Assembly (NCBI GenBank): GCA_009784115.1
Contig: WRCH01000006.1
Coordinates: forward strand, 1 to 51,496
Length of the DNA stretch: 51,496 nt
Direction of reading: 5' to 3'
Origin: Chitinispirillia bacterium
Lineage (GTDB): Bacteria > Fibrobacterota > Chitinivibrionia > Chitinivibrionales > Chitinispirillaceae
Numbering within the stretch: position 1 is the stretch's first letter; the number at the start of each line of letters is the position of its first letter. Below are positions 41,302 to 50,478 of the stretch, piece by piece. Under the pieces are notes generated by a model that did no database searches, had not been told where the DNA came from, and saw only the letters and a program-made list of their open reading frames with translations. The position numbers and the translations under genes were made by a program.

Positions 41302-42516
41302 TTACTTATGTTCTTCACTCATGCGCAGCATCAACCTCGCAGTACCAATATCCGAAGCGTTAGGAGCAATCTCGCAATACCTTGACAAATACACGTGCGC
41401 ATTTTTAAAATCCTTGATAGAATAGTAAGCAAACCCAATAGCGCGCAAAGCCGCGGCATTTTCAGAATCACACTCAAGCGCGCGTTTATACCATTTAAAA
41501 AACTGCGTACTTCTCGGTGATATGCGCCTCTCAAAATCTCCATAAAGAATAAGCGCCTCTGCATCACAGCTGTCAAGCGCCAAAAATTTTTCGATCTGAT
41601 CTTCGGCTAAATCATATCTCTCCGCAGATATATTTACACGCACATTGTCATACAGAGCTTTTTTTATCCGCCCCTTAAAAACATCGCAGTCTTCACAAAC
41701 GGTAATTTCTTCAAAATCACTCTCACCGACAATACGATAATAGTTCCTGATTCTTTCGGTGATTCGCGGATGTGAACTGAAAAAACTTTGCTCTGTGATA
41801 TTTTCGCTTATAACATAATCTCTCAACAGCACAAGCAGACTTAAAAACTCTTCATGCGGATAACCGCCCTCTGTCATCCTGAATATGCCAAGGCTGTCCG
41901 CCTCCCTCTCAAGATCACGGGAGTAGCCTCTCATTGCGGAGCTAAGCGCTGCTCCCGCACCGGCTAATATCCATTCATCATCAAAAAGAGCCGCTAAATC
42001 GGGATGAAGCTGCACCTCTTTCCGCGAACGCTCCTTCACCCTTTCTAAAGTTTTTTCCGCGTGACTGTTCACAATGTGTATAAGTTCATGACCAAGCACC
42101 GCGGCGAGCTGCGCTTCATTATTTAGTTTTGTCAACAATGGAACAGTTATAAAAATTGTTCCGTGGGGATAGCCAAACGCGTTTACCGCAGGACTGCGCA
42201 AAACTTTCACATTTAAATTATACCGCTTTTTTTCCTGCGGAGTAACCAAACGGTCAAGCACCTCATTGAGATATTTTTCAATATCTTTGTCGGCAAAAAG
42301 TAAACTGTGCCTTTCAAATCTCTGCTCAATATTTCTTGAAATTACTAAAAGGCTCTCCGCGCTGAGCTCTTGAAGCCTGAGGATGTTCTTTTTATCCGGC
42401 TGATACTGATAGCGCGCGGCAGGGACGCATCCTATCAAAATCAACGAAACAATAATTGCAGAACAGATAAAAAAAGGCACACGTTGATTAAACTGTGCCT
42501 TTTTTATAGTAATCAT
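41302..42516 (-). CDS. M48-family metalloprotease lipoprotein with TPR tail
   Basis: A 404-residue predicted lipoprotein (lipobox LIGC after IIVSLILIGC) with a peptidase M48 domain: LGHELIHIVNSHAEKT is the HExxH zinc site, and DLEREADSLGIFRM supplies the third ligand Glu. The C-terminus (~285-400) has TPR-like helices (AALRAIGFAYYSIKDFKNAHVYLSRYCEIAPN). The arrangement resembles BepA-type proteases that check outer-membrane assembly. It lies 12 bases after the giant TPR gene, in the same direction. Confidence 0.85.
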   Translation of the reverse strand: MITIKKAQFNQRVPFFICSAIIVSLILIGCVPAARYQYQPDKKNILRLQELSAESLLVISRNIEQRFERHSLLFADKDIEKYLNEVLDRLVTPQEKKRYNLNVKVLRSPAVNAFGYPHGTIFITVPLLTKLNNEAQLAAVLGHELIHIVNSHAEKTLERVKERSRKEVQLHPDLAALFDDEWILAGAGAALSSAMRGYSRDLEREADSLGIFRMTEGGYPHEEFLSLLVLLRDYVISENITEQSFFSSHPRITERIRNYYRIVGESDFEEITVCEDCDVFKGRIKKALYDNVRVNISAERYDLAEDQIEKFLALDSCDAEALILYGDFERRISPRSTQFFKWYKRALECDSENAAALRAIGFAYYSIKDFKNAHVYLSRYCEIAPNASDIGTARLMLRMSEEHK

Positions 42517-42528
42517 ACTGAGTACGCT

Positions 42529-45500
42529 CTAATTTCTTCTTCTATTTCTCGGCCTTGCCGCGTCACCCGAGCTGTCGCTTGGAGCCTCTGCCGGAGCTGC
42601 TGCCGGCGCTGCCGCAGGCGCAGCAGCCGGAGCCGCCGCAGGCGCTGCTGCCGGGGCCGCTGGAGCCGCCGCCGGGGCCGGAGCCGCTTGACCGGTCAGG
42701 GCAGCTTCGAGCTCGTCGAGAATCTCTTTGTTGTTAGCCGCAAGCGTTCTTACTCTGCCCGCGTGAGTGTTCATGAGAGCGGTCTTATTCTGAGCTCTGT
42801 ACAGTCTGACAAGACCAAGCTCCGCGCGAACCATTCTCGGGTCGGTCTCAATAGCTCTCTTGAAGAAAGACTCCGCGCGGTCCATCTCCCTCATCCCAAC
42901 GTGCGCTTCTGCTCTTCCCGCAAATGCCGCCGCGTGGGTAGAGCCTTTAGGCGGATCAAGGAAAAGAACCGATTTGTAGGTCTCAACAGCTTCGGCGAAT
43001 CTTCTCTGCAATCTCTGAATGTCCGCGACAGCCATAAGCCCGTCGTAGTTTAGCGGATCGCTTCTGCGGATATCGTTAGCGACTCTTGCGGCTTCATCAA
43101 ATTTTCTCGCTTCAACGAGATCATTGTAGTACATCAGGCGGTGCCTGTTGTCTTTAGTGATGTTCACAAGATCTCTGATTTCAGCTTCAGCACGCGCTCT
43201 GTGACCCTCTTTTTTGTACATGAGGTAGAGACGCTCGCGAACCTTGGGATCATCAGCTTTCAAAGTTTTCGCTCTCGCGAGAAGCTCTGTAGCTTTAGCC
43301 TGTCTGTTTGTTCCTTCATACGCGTCAACGAGCATCAGAATCACTTCAACGTCGTTAGGAGTTGTAGCCAAGAAAATTTCCAAGTTTGTAATAGCGTCCT
43401 GGAACTGCTTTCTGCTATGGAAAATTTCACCCATGCGGCGGTTCGCTGAAAAATCCTGCGCGTTAAGCTGAACGTATCTTCTGTACGCGGCAAGCTCATC
43501 GTTGGTTCTGTTAAGATTGCCGTTGACTTTAGCAAGCGCGAGCCAAACGTCCGCGTCGTTATCTACAAGTCTCACAGCCGCGTTAAGATTTGTAGCCGCC
43601 TGCTCCATAGTCGCTCTGTTTTTAGACTGGAGCAAACCAAGACGCACAAAGTTCCTCGCGTCTCTTGGGAACGCTCTCAAGTTTGCGGTATAATCTCTAA
43701 TAGCCTGCGCCTCATCTGTAGCCTCAATGAGGAACGCGCGCTTAAAAGAGGCTTCCTGATCGGTAACTCCCTGAATTGCCACAAAAGCTCTGTACGCTTC
43801 CGCGGCCTTTACAGGCTGATTATCAGCCTCATACGCTTCCCCAAGCGGCTTTAAAATGTTTCTCAAGATCGCGGGGGTAACATTTCTTGATTTCCACACT
43901 CTGTCATAAAACTCAGCGGCTTTTTTGTGATTCTTAAGCTGGAAGTAAGAATCTGCCAAGTTAATGAGATAAGTCAAGTTCTGAAGTTCAGGCTTTTTGA
44001 CCATCTCTAAATATCTGATAGCGGCCTGATACTGCTTCTTTCCATGCTCAAAGTTACCGACAAGAAGAGCGATCTCTTCGTCCGCCTTATTCTTTTCCAA
44101 ATACTTTTTGTAGGTAGCTATCGCCTGTTCCTGATTTCCAAGCCTTGCCTGAATTGCGCCAAGCTCTTTAAGCTCACCAATCGCGCCGGGATTCATGGCG
44201 ATAACCTGCTCATAAGAGATCGCGGCATTTCTCAGATCACCGCTTCTTGCCTGACTCTCCGCAAACTTGGAGAGGAGGCCGACGTTTCTTGTATCAATAT
44301 CAAGAGCGGCCTTGTACATTCTTACAGCGTCGGCATGTCTGTTCGCGCTTCTATGGATATCGCCCATTGCCGTATAAATCGCGGCGTCCGCCTCTTTAGC
44401 GGTTATAGCCGCGTTTCCGGCGCTTATGATCTCATCATTGATTTTTCTCTCGATAAGAATAGTAAGATACGGTTTGTAGATACCGGTTACGGCCGGGTCA
44501 AGTTTGCGCGCTTCTCTAAAAGCGGCAAGCGCGCCGTCCATATCTTTTTCTTCAAAAAGCAGAAGCCCCAAATTTTTATGAGCCTCGGCGATATTAGGTC
44601 TTAAAGCGATGTATCTTCTCAAATGACCGACAGCCTCTTTTTTCTTGTTATCGGCCATTGCGATATCATACAGATTTTTGAACACGATGTGATCTCTTGG
44701 CGTAAGAGCCGCGAGTTCATTGAGAAAAAGATAAGCGGTAGCGTTATCCTTTTGAGCCATGCTGTACACTACAAGACGCTGGCGGGACTCAATATTCTTT
44801 CTGTCTGTATTAGCAATCACACGGTCAAGCTCAGACAGGGATTTTCTCTCTTCTCTCACACCTGTACTGTCGCCTGATTTGTCAAGCGCGTCAATAAGAG
44901 CGAGTCTGATCGCGACGTCATTACCCCTGAGCGCTCTCGCTCTTCTCAACTGATCAGCCGCCTCTTTGGGACGGTTTGTATTTGAGTAACCGGTGGCAAG
45001 AAGCATGCACGCCTCAAAATCCTTATTATCCGCGGCGACAACTTTTTCAAGACTCGCGATACCGGGCGCCCACTGCTTGCGGTTGATCTGTATCGTACCA
45101 ACACGCTTATTGGCGGTAACATCATTGGGCTGTAAAGCAAGAAGCCTCGTATACGCGGCGAGCTCGCCGTCTGTATTGCGCAGTCTGCCCTGAACCTCAC
45201 CCAAAGTTTTCCATATAATAGCAACTGTATCAGCCAATCTTGAAGCGGCGGTAAGATTTGTTACCGCCTGATTCAAAGTTGAGCTGTCCCGCGCGTAGAT
45301 AAGCCCAAGCCTCATAAAGCTGCGGTGGTCTCTTGGAAAATCTCTTATGTTAGCTTCGTATATTCTGATTGCGCCGGGCCTGTCTGTCTCTTCGCGCAGA
45401 AAACCTCTAAGATAGGAGGCTTCGGCGTCTCTAACATTGGGCAGCGCCACATAAGCGGTATACGCTTCGGCGGCCTTAGCCTTGTCGCCGCTCTTCTCAT

Positions 45501-47130
45501 AACACTCTGCCAAGGGCTTCAGAGTATTCATAAGAACCTGATTGGAGGGTTTTGCGGCTCTTACTCTTTCAAAAAATGTTATAGCGTTCTTGCAGTCGTC
45601 AAGATTCGCGTAAGAATCTCCAAGCGCGAACAGTACATCGGTTGTTAGAAGTTTCGCGTCTCTAACCTTTGTAAGAAAACTTACAGCTTCCTTATACTGC
45701 TTGTTACTGTACTCGTGCATACCCACACGCGCCTGAATCGCCTGATCGTTAGGCGCTCTTGTCAGATACCTTTTGTAAATGTCCATCCCCTCTTTAACCC
45801 TGCCGGCGCGGGTGGTGAGATCCGCGAGTATTTTAAGCTCGTTAACAGCCTGAGGGTTGAGAAGAACTATCTGCTCATAAGAGACAATAGCGTTTCTGAC
45901 GTCGCCCGAAGCGGCCTGAGCTTCCGCTACTTTAGTGAGGAGGCCAAGATTCTGTTTGTCAAGATCAAGAGCCGCGCTGTACATTCTTATGGCGTTTGCG
46001 TGATCTTTGCGCTTTGTGTAAATATCACCTGCCGCGGCGTACATTGCCGCGTCGGCTTCTTTGAGTGTGATAGCTCTTTGAATCACTCTGATAGCTTCAT
46101 CATCAAGATTTCTTTCGAGCACTATGGTTGAGTAATTTTTTGAAACGCCTTTAATGTTCGCGTCGCGGCGTACCGCTTTGCGGTACGCGTTAAGAGCGCC
46201 TTCTACATCTTTAGCTTCAAAGAGAAGATCGGCAAGCTGTTTAATCGCACCGGCGTCGCTGGAATCAAGAACGACAAAATTTCTAAGATACATTATACCA
46301 TCTTTTTTATTACCGTCCTGGAGAGAAGCTACGTAAAGATTTCTAAACGGCTTTGCGTCATTAGGGGTCAACAGCGCCAAGTCCTTGAACAGATTGAGAG
46401 CTGTTTTGGTATCATTTTTCGACAGAGCCCACTCCGCGTGTCTCTGACGGGACTTGATATCTTTAGCGTCAAGTTCAATAATCCGCGGATCTACCGTGGC
46501 AAGTTTCTCCGCATCTTTCATGTTCTCATAGCAGGTAACAAGCCTTCTCCAGTTTTCAATTTCCCGTGGTCTTTTTGAAGCGATATACTCAAGATGGGGA
46601 GCGGCGGCGGCCCAGTTCTTGGCGTCAAAAAGGATTCTGGACAAAATAAGCCGGGACTCAATCGCGTCGGGATTAAGAGATATCGCGGTCTCCGCGGCGT
46701 CGCGGGCGCGGTCCCAATCTCTGAGACGTGAAGCGGCAATCGCCATACCTTCGGCGGCGGCGGATGTGCTTTCAAGCAAATGGCTTCTCTGAAAATGCCT
46801 CAGCGCCTCCTGATACTGTGAACCGCGAACCTCAAAATTACCAAGAGCGAGAAACACCTCAGGGTGGCTTGGATTCGCTCTCAATGCGCCGTCATAAAAC
46901 ACTTTCGCCTTTTCGCGCGCTTTGGGGTCGTTTCTAACCTGCTCCTGAGCGATACCCATCATTATCCACTGTTCAACAGTACGGTTAGCGGCGGCTATCG
47001 CCTCACCCTGCTTTATAACGTCGGCAAACTTCCTCTCGCTGAGAGCCTTTTTCATAGCGTCGCTGCCAAAAACGGTGAACGCCATAACCAAAAGCGCTAA
47101 AACTGCAACGTTTCTTCTCTTAAAACACAT
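42529..47130 (-). CDS. giant exported TPR protein with internal duplication
   Basis: A 1,533-residue protein: signal sequence (RNVAVLALLVMAFTVFGSDA), then TPR repeats throughout. Residues ~210-760 and ~770-1330 are two copies of one super-unit; compare IELDAKDIKSRQRHAEWALSK with VIANTDRKNIESRQRLVVYSM, and ITLKEADAAMYAAAGDIY with ITAKEADAAIYTAMGDIH, in the same order over ~550 residues. The end is a low-complexity Ala/Pro run (APAAAPAAAP) then a basic RPRNRRRN. AAGGAGGAG at 47136-47144 is a strong ribosome site. It is probably a periplasmic scaffold; the partner is unknown. Confidence 0.88.
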   Translation of the reverse strand: MCFKRRNVAVLALLVMAFTVFGSDAMKKALSERKFADVIKQGEAIAAANRTVEQWIMMGIAQEQVRNDPKAREKAKVFYDGALRANPSHPEVFLALGNFEVRGSQYQEALRHFQRSHLLESTSAAAEGMAIAASRLRDWDRARDAAETAISLNPDAIESRLILSRILFDAKNWAAAAPHLEYIASKRPREIENWRRLVTCYENMKDAEKLATVDPRIIELDAKDIKSRQRHAEWALSKNDTKTALNLFKDLALLTPNDAKPFRNLYVASLQDGNKKDGIMYLRNFVVLDSSDAGAIKQLADLLFEAKDVEGALNAYRKAVRRDANIKGVSKNYSTIVLERNLDDEAIRVIQRAITLKEADAAMYAAAGDIYTKRKDHANAIRMYSAALDLDKQNLGLLTKVAEAQAASGDVRNAIVSYEQIVLLNPQAVNELKILADLTTRAGRVKEGMDIYKRYLTRAPNDQAIQARVGMHEYSNKQYKEAVSFLTKVRDAKLLTTDVLFALGDSYANLDDCKNAITFFERVRAAKPSNQVLMNTLKPLAECYEKSGDKAKAAEAYTAYVALPNVRDAEASYLRGFLREETDRPGAIRIYEANIRDFPRDHRSFMRLGLIYARDSSTLNQAVTNLTAASRLADTVAIIWKTLGEVQGRLRNTDGELAAYTRLLALQPNDVTANKRVGTIQINRKQWAPGIASLEKVVAADNKDFEACMLLATGYSNTNRPKEAADQLRRARALRGNDVAIRLALIDALDKSGDSTGVREERKSLSELDRVIANTDRKNIESRQRLVVYSMAQKDNATAYLFLNELAALTPRDHIVFKNLYDIAMADNKKKEAVGHLRRYIALRPNIAEAHKNLGLLLFEEKDMDGALAAFREARKLDPAVTGIYKPYLTILIERKINDEIISAGNAAITAKEADAAIYTAMGDIHRSANRHADAVRMYKAALDIDTRNVGLLSKFAESQARSGDLRNAAISYEQVIAMNPGAIGELKELGAIQARLGNQEQAIATYKKYLEKNKADEEIALLVGNFEHGKKQYQAAIRYLEMVKKPELQNLTYLINLADSYFQLKNHKKAAEFYDRVWKSRNVTPAILRNILKPLGEAYEADNQPVKAAEAYRAFVAIQGVTDQEASFKRAFLIEATDEAQAIRDYTANLRAFPRDARNFVRLGLLQSKNRATMEQAATNLNAAVRLVDNDADVWLALAKVNGNLNRTNDELAAYRRYVQLNAQDFSANRRMGEIFHSRKQFQDAITNLEIFLATTPNDVEVILMLVDAYEGTNRQAKATELLARAKTLKADDPKVRERLYLMYKKEGHRARAEAEIRDLVNITKDNRHRLMYYNDLVEARKFDEAARVANDIRRSDPLNYDGLMAVADIQRLQRRFAEAVETYKSVLFLDPPKGSTHAAAFAGRAEAHVGMREMDRAESFFKRAIETDPRMVRAELGLVRLYRAQNKTALMNTHAGRVRTLAANNKEILDELEAALTGQAAPAPAAAPAAPAAAPAAAPAAAPAAAPAAAPAEAPSDSSGDAARPRNRRRN

Positions 47131-47194
47131 CTGAACTCCTCCTTACAATTACATTTATGCGTATAAGTTACGTTTATTTTTCAATTTAATTCTT

Positions 47195-47223
47195 AGTATA
47201 TCATAACCGCACAAAAATTACAA
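47195..47223 (-). promoter_or_regulatory. candidate promoter for the giant TPR gene
   Basis: On the minus strand TTGTAA (47223-47218), a 17-base spacer, and TATACT (47200-47195) lie about 65 bases before the ATG. The -10 has five of six consensus bases. Confidence 0.55.
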
Positions 47224-47324
47224 ACTTTTTTAACTTTTTTAACTGTGATCGGATTTGCGCGAGAGACTCTTGTCTCCATAATGCAACTGATACATCAATA
47301 TTGTGATAACCACATCAATTTCTA

Positions 47325-47430
47325 TAAATATACCGCTTCACGGCATGAATCTACACTGTGCCGCTAAGCAACCTCACGGCCCTGCGTGCAGCTGCGTGCG
47401 GTGCAGTGCCAATTCATGCCGTACACCAGT
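47325..47430 (+). repeat. ~105-bp cruciform repeat, copy 2
   Basis: Inverted relative to 31530-31637. The left arm begins ACCGCTTCACGGCATG and the right arm ends TTCATGCCGTACACC, with inner GCGTGCAGCTGCGTGC and GCCGCTAAGC. It lies in the ~380-base gap upstream of the giant TPR gene, which otherwise holds only the promoter and AT-rich DNA. Confidence 0.85.
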
Positions 47431-47509
47431 ATATCATAATATAGTTTTTCGTCAGCCGTACGTACACAGTTAATTGTAATTTTTTGTATTCGCTGGCTTA
47501 AAGGCGCCT

Positions 47510-48136
47510 CTAATGGTTACGTTCCCAAAGGACTCCCGGAAAATCGCTCCCCTCAGCCCCAAGCAGAAACAGCGGCTTAAGCTTTCTGTCGAGAACGAGT
47601 TTTTTGGGTACTATTGTTGTACCGTTAGGCTCTAAAAGCCCGAACGCGCCGGACATCTGCGAACGATTATCAATTATAAGCGGCAGACTCGGATCGCCGT
47701 ACTGCTTTATCCACTTGTGAATAGCCCCAACATCTCTTTCGCCCGCGTTTACGAATACTACCTGAACGCCGTTCTCTTTAAGTGAATTTCCCGTCTTTTT
47801 GATTGTCATTGCGGATTTAGCGCACGGCACGCACCACGTTGCGAAAAACACAAGAACGACCCGCTTCGCTTCCGGCTCAATCATTCTTTCAAGATGCCGT
47901 CTTTGAAAGAGATTCTCCCCGTCTCTATCCCGTGCGGAAAACTGCGGCAAGGTATTTCTTTTGAGCTGCTCAGGCAGTTCCAGGCGAACCGAAAGTTCAG
48001 CCTGCGCGAACGATACGCTAAACAACACTGTCAATATAATCACTGATATGTATCTTACGGGAAAACCGGATAAACGCCGTATAAGTTTCGGGCGGGGGTG
48101 AACCCCGCCCCTGCGATATGTAATATTTAATCTCAT
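47510..48136 (-). CDS. TlpA-like thioredoxin-fold protein
   Basis: About 208 residues from the ATG at 48136, which overlaps the TAA of the preceding gene (TAATG), a sign of coupled translation. After a basic N-terminus comes a signal helix (VRYISVIILTVLFSVSFAQA) and a thioredoxin domain with VVLVFFATWCVPCAKSAMTI, the CVPC redox pair, and later SLPLIIDNRSQMSGAFGLLEPNGTTIVPKKLVLDR (cis-Pro region). It probably reduces or oxidises disulfides in the periplasm. Confidence 0.85.
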   Translation of the reverse strand: MRLNITYRRGGVHPRPKLIRRLSGFPVRYISVIILTVLFSVSFAQAELSVRLELPEQLKRNTLPQFSARDRDGENLFQRRHLERMIEPEAKRVVLVFFATWCVPCAKSAMTIKKTGNSLKENGVQVVFVNAGERDVGAIHKWIKQYGDPSLPLIIDNRSQMSGAFGLLEPNGTTIVPKKLVLDRKLKPLFLLGAEGSDFPGVLWERNH

Positions 48137-48990
48137 TATTTCGATAACTTCTCCAACTGGTTGGTCCAATCGTCCCAAAATTTGGCGCGTTCCACGTTTC
48201 GCTCAAACTGTCTTCTCGCCGCTGCCGCGGAGTTTTTGTCTGACCCTACTATTGAGCCGCCGATAATCGTTTTCTGACCGCCTTTGCATCGTGTAATAAT
48301 AAGCGAAACGTCCGCCCTGCATACATTGCCGACCATACTTTCCGTACACGCCGGCTCCGGCGGACTTTCAATAGCTGCCGTTATACCGCCTACGCAGGTG
48401 CCGTCGGAGATGGTTACTTTTTGCTTAAGTATGTTTACAAGTCTTTGAGACAGCGGATTTGGGTTTTTACTCTCTTCTAAAAATATACCTTTTCCATAAT
48501 CGCCCTGATGCCCTTGCGCCGCCGCGGCCCGCCGGCCCAAAAGTCTGAGGACAAGTTCACTGCTTGCGGCAAGAAAGTCGCCGTCGTTTTTAAGAGCGCT
48601 TGGAACGCTTGCCATAGTAACAATTTTAGCGCTCTCAATATCAATAAACTGGGCGCTCAGCATATAAGATTCCATGAGCGGAGAGATCTCTACCACGCAA
48701 ACATAACGCGCGCCGGACTGTTTTCCGATCTGTCTTATCTGACTGTCATCTACAGCGCCTGTGCGCTGATATATATGCTCGCTTTGAACCATTGTCAAAA
48801 CGGCTTCTTCGCGCGTTACGGCGGTAAACCGTCCGTCTTTAACAAAAGCCGTCTTAATTTGCGTCTCAAGAGCTCTGCGAAGACCGGGCTTGGGGTCTTC
48901 GCCGACCGCGCCTATCACTACCGTGAGCTTCGGCTGACTAAAAACCAGCGGGCACAGCAGCATAATCAGAAGAATGATCTGTTTTTTCAT
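48136..48990 (-). CDS. CsgG/LpoB-like exported protein
   Basis: About 284 residues from MKKQIILLIMLLCPLVFS, the first start with a signal peptide; an in-frame ATG lies further upstream at 49080 but without family sense. Seen: ALETQIKTAFVKDGRFTAVTREEAVLTM, the strand-helix opening of CsgG/LpoB-type folds, QIGKQSGARYVCVVEISPL (the GA-x-Y-V-hydrophobic pattern), and Cys pairs in the C-terminal half. It ends in SK-rich helices. It may act as a lipoprotein-like activator or in export; neither is proven. Confidence 0.65.
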   Translation of the reverse strand: MKKQIILLIMLLCPLVFSQPKLTVVIGAVGEDPKPGLRRALETQIKTAFVKDGRFTAVTREEAVLTMVQSEHIYQRTGAVDDSQIRQIGKQSGARYVCVVEISPLMESYMLSAQFIDIESAKIVTMASVPSALKNDGDFLAASSELVLRLLGRRAAAAQGHQGDYGKGIFLEESKNPNPLSQRLVNILKQKVTISDGTCVGGITAAIESPPEPACTESMVGNVCRADVSLIITRCKGGQKTIIGGSIVGSDKNSAAAARRQFERNVERAKFWDDWTNQLEKLSK

Positions 48991-49123
48991 TAGTAGAATA
49001 TAATACAATCGCTCAGGTTCAAGTTGGAAAAACTTCTGCTCTACCTCTAATACGCGATGACTGCCCAAAAACGCGTTCATCTCGGATTCGAGAGCGCCGT
49101 GGGGAGTGAATTTGTTTGGGTCT
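48991..49123. other. intergenic region after the DGR reverse transcriptase
   Basis: About 130 bases containing the promoter side of the CsgG/LpoB-like gene. No variable-repeat copy of the template was seen here. Confidence 0.4.
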
Positions 49124-50287
49124 TCACGGAAAATGCGACATTAATCCTAAATAACTCTGGATTCTGCAATTCTGTTTTTTGGAATCTGAATCCGGATTAT
49201 ATACGCATTCTTTAAAATTATTGACTACTCTTCTACCGGCAAAAATTTTATTCGGATAAATATAAGCTCCCAAAAATGCAAAACCCTTATCCGCACTCTG
49301 TAATTTTATTTTTTTCGGATGCAATGTCAGTTTTAATTCTTGTGAAAGAAATTCTCTAACTTGCGAAATCGCATTCAGCAAAACCTGTTTATCACTGTGG
49401 ATTAAAATCATATCATCTACATAACGTCCGTAATATTTCATTTTTAAATCACGTTTAACAAAATGATCAAGCGGGTTAAGATAAACATTGGCGAAAAGCT
49501 GACTTGTAAGATTACCTATCGGCAGACCGCAGTTTGGAGCGGAACCCATGAGCGATTTGTCTTTTGGCAAATCATCCCACGCGCTTGGCAGACTGCGGTA
49601 AGAGGCGTTTTTAAGCGGGTCGTTGAATACTATTTTTTGGATTATGAATTGCGCTAACTTGTCAATATGACAGCATGATTCTTTCATTAGCAGATTATAT
49701 AAAATGTCTCTGTTTATCGCCATAAAAAAACCCTGTATGTCGAGGCGTAAAACCCAAATTTTAGAAAAGGACTCCAAGGACAGCAAGGACGAAAAGGAGA
49801 GGCGGGATGATTTTTTTGCGCCTGCAGCGCACGATTTTAGAAAACGCCGCGCCCTGTTTATGCCGAACAGCGTCCCCTTCCCCACCCTGCAGCTGTAGCT
49901 GTCGTAAATAAATTTTTTGTCAAATACCGGATAAATCCTGTTGTAAAGGAAATGGTGAATTACTCTGTCACGAAAATCTGCGGCTATAATTTCACGTTTT
50001 ACCGGCAGTTCGTTTATGAAGCATACGCTTGGTTTTAGTTCGTAAGTAAAATTAAGCAGCTCCCGCTCTAAAGCGAGTAAATTTGTTTCTAACTTGCACT
50101 CGAATTTTATCTGATTTACTGTTTTGCGTTTATTGCGGCGGGCGTCGCAGTAGGCTTTGTAAAGTTCAAAAAATAAGGGGGAGACCGATTTACGATCTCC
50201 CCCCGCACAATCCCGAACACAACGCAGAGAAAAACTGTTACTCTTATTGTTCCAGTTCGAGTTCACGTTGCTGTTGTTCCAGTTCAT
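49124..50287 (-). CDS. diversity-generating retroelement reverse transcriptase
   Basis: A 387-residue frame. Residues 1-~27 are read from the template repeat (NWNNSNVNSNWNN); the RT domain begins at LYKAYCDARRNKRK (~43). Seen: ELPVKREIIAADFRDRVIHH (~93), catalytic Asp183 in LRLDIQGFF, the DGR-type motif LPIGNLTSQ (255-263, Ser-Gln where most RTs have Ser-Pro), YVDD (289-292), and LTLHPKKIKLQ. DGR enzymes copy the template RNA with errors at adenines into a variable repeat. A low-complexity insert (SSRLSFSSLLSLESF, ~160-174) precedes motif 3. The frame ends at SYLGLMSHF, so the usual last ~20-40 residues seem lost. No ATG/GTG/TTG lies between the TR and the domain. Confidence 0.92.
   Translation of the reverse strand: MNWNNSNVNSNWNNKSNSFSLRCVRDCAGGDRKSVSPLFFELYKAYCDARRNKRKTVNQIKFECKLETNLLALERELLNFTYELKPSVCFINELPVKREIIAADFRDRVIHHFLYNRIYPVFDKKFIYDSYSCRVGKGTLFGINRARRFLKSCAAGAKKSSRLSFSSLLSLESFSKIWVLRLDIQGFFMAINRDILYNLLMKESCCHIDKLAQFIIQKIVFNDPLKNASYRSLPSAWDDLPKDKSLMGSAPNCGLPIGNLTSQLFANVYLNPLDHFVKRDLKMKYYGRYVDDMILIHSDKQVLLNAISQVREFLSQELKLTLHPKKIKLQSADKGFAFLGAYIYPNKIFAGRRVVNNFKECVYNPDSDSKKQNCRIQSYLGLMSHFP
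50177..50203 (-). terminator. terminator-like hairpin at the TR/RT junction
   Basis: On the minus strand GGGGGAGA pairs perfectly with TCTCCCCC, extended by a T-G wobble and a CG pair over a TAAAT loop. It is followed by TTATTTTTT at 50176-50168. It lies after the template repeat and inside the RT frame, so it could end the template RNA or attenuate RT expression. Hairpins next to DGR repeats are known for VR sites; here it adjoins the TR. Confidence 0.65.
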
Positions 50288-50400
50288 GTTCCGGTTCCGC
50301 GCGTTGTTCGCGTCGTTCTCTGTGGCGCTCCACCAGTTGCCCCAATTGCCGGCATTGTTGAAATCGCCATTCCAGCCGTTGCCGCCGGGCAGAGCCGAAA
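50203..50400 (-). repeat. DGR template repeat (TR)
   Basis: About 195 bases resembling the last codons of a FISUMP gene (SALPGG ... WWSAT ... LRCVRD), closed upstream by a TAA at 50407-50405, so it is not a gene. In that frame it has about 20 Asn codons (AAC/AAT) out of ~65, for example AAC TGG AAC AAC AGC AAC, the usual mark of a template whose adenines are randomised. The last 21 bases (50380-50400) are identical to 5851-5871 in the FISUMP gene. The 3' boundary is approximate. Confidence 0.88.
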
Positions 50401-50478
50401 CTTAGCGGAATCTTTTTTAATAATCGCCAAGAGGTCATAAAAATGAAATCTCGCCGATTCTGCCTGTACTCTTCCGCG

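Noticed and set aside
42370-43053. Arg-rich + strand frame opposite the giant TPR gene end
   Set aside because: A shadow of the GC-rich Ala/Pro codons on the other strand.
49124-50287. Retron or group II intron reverse transcriptase
   Set aside because: The SQ-type motif 4, absence of an X/maturase domain, and adjacency to avd and a TR indicate a DGR.
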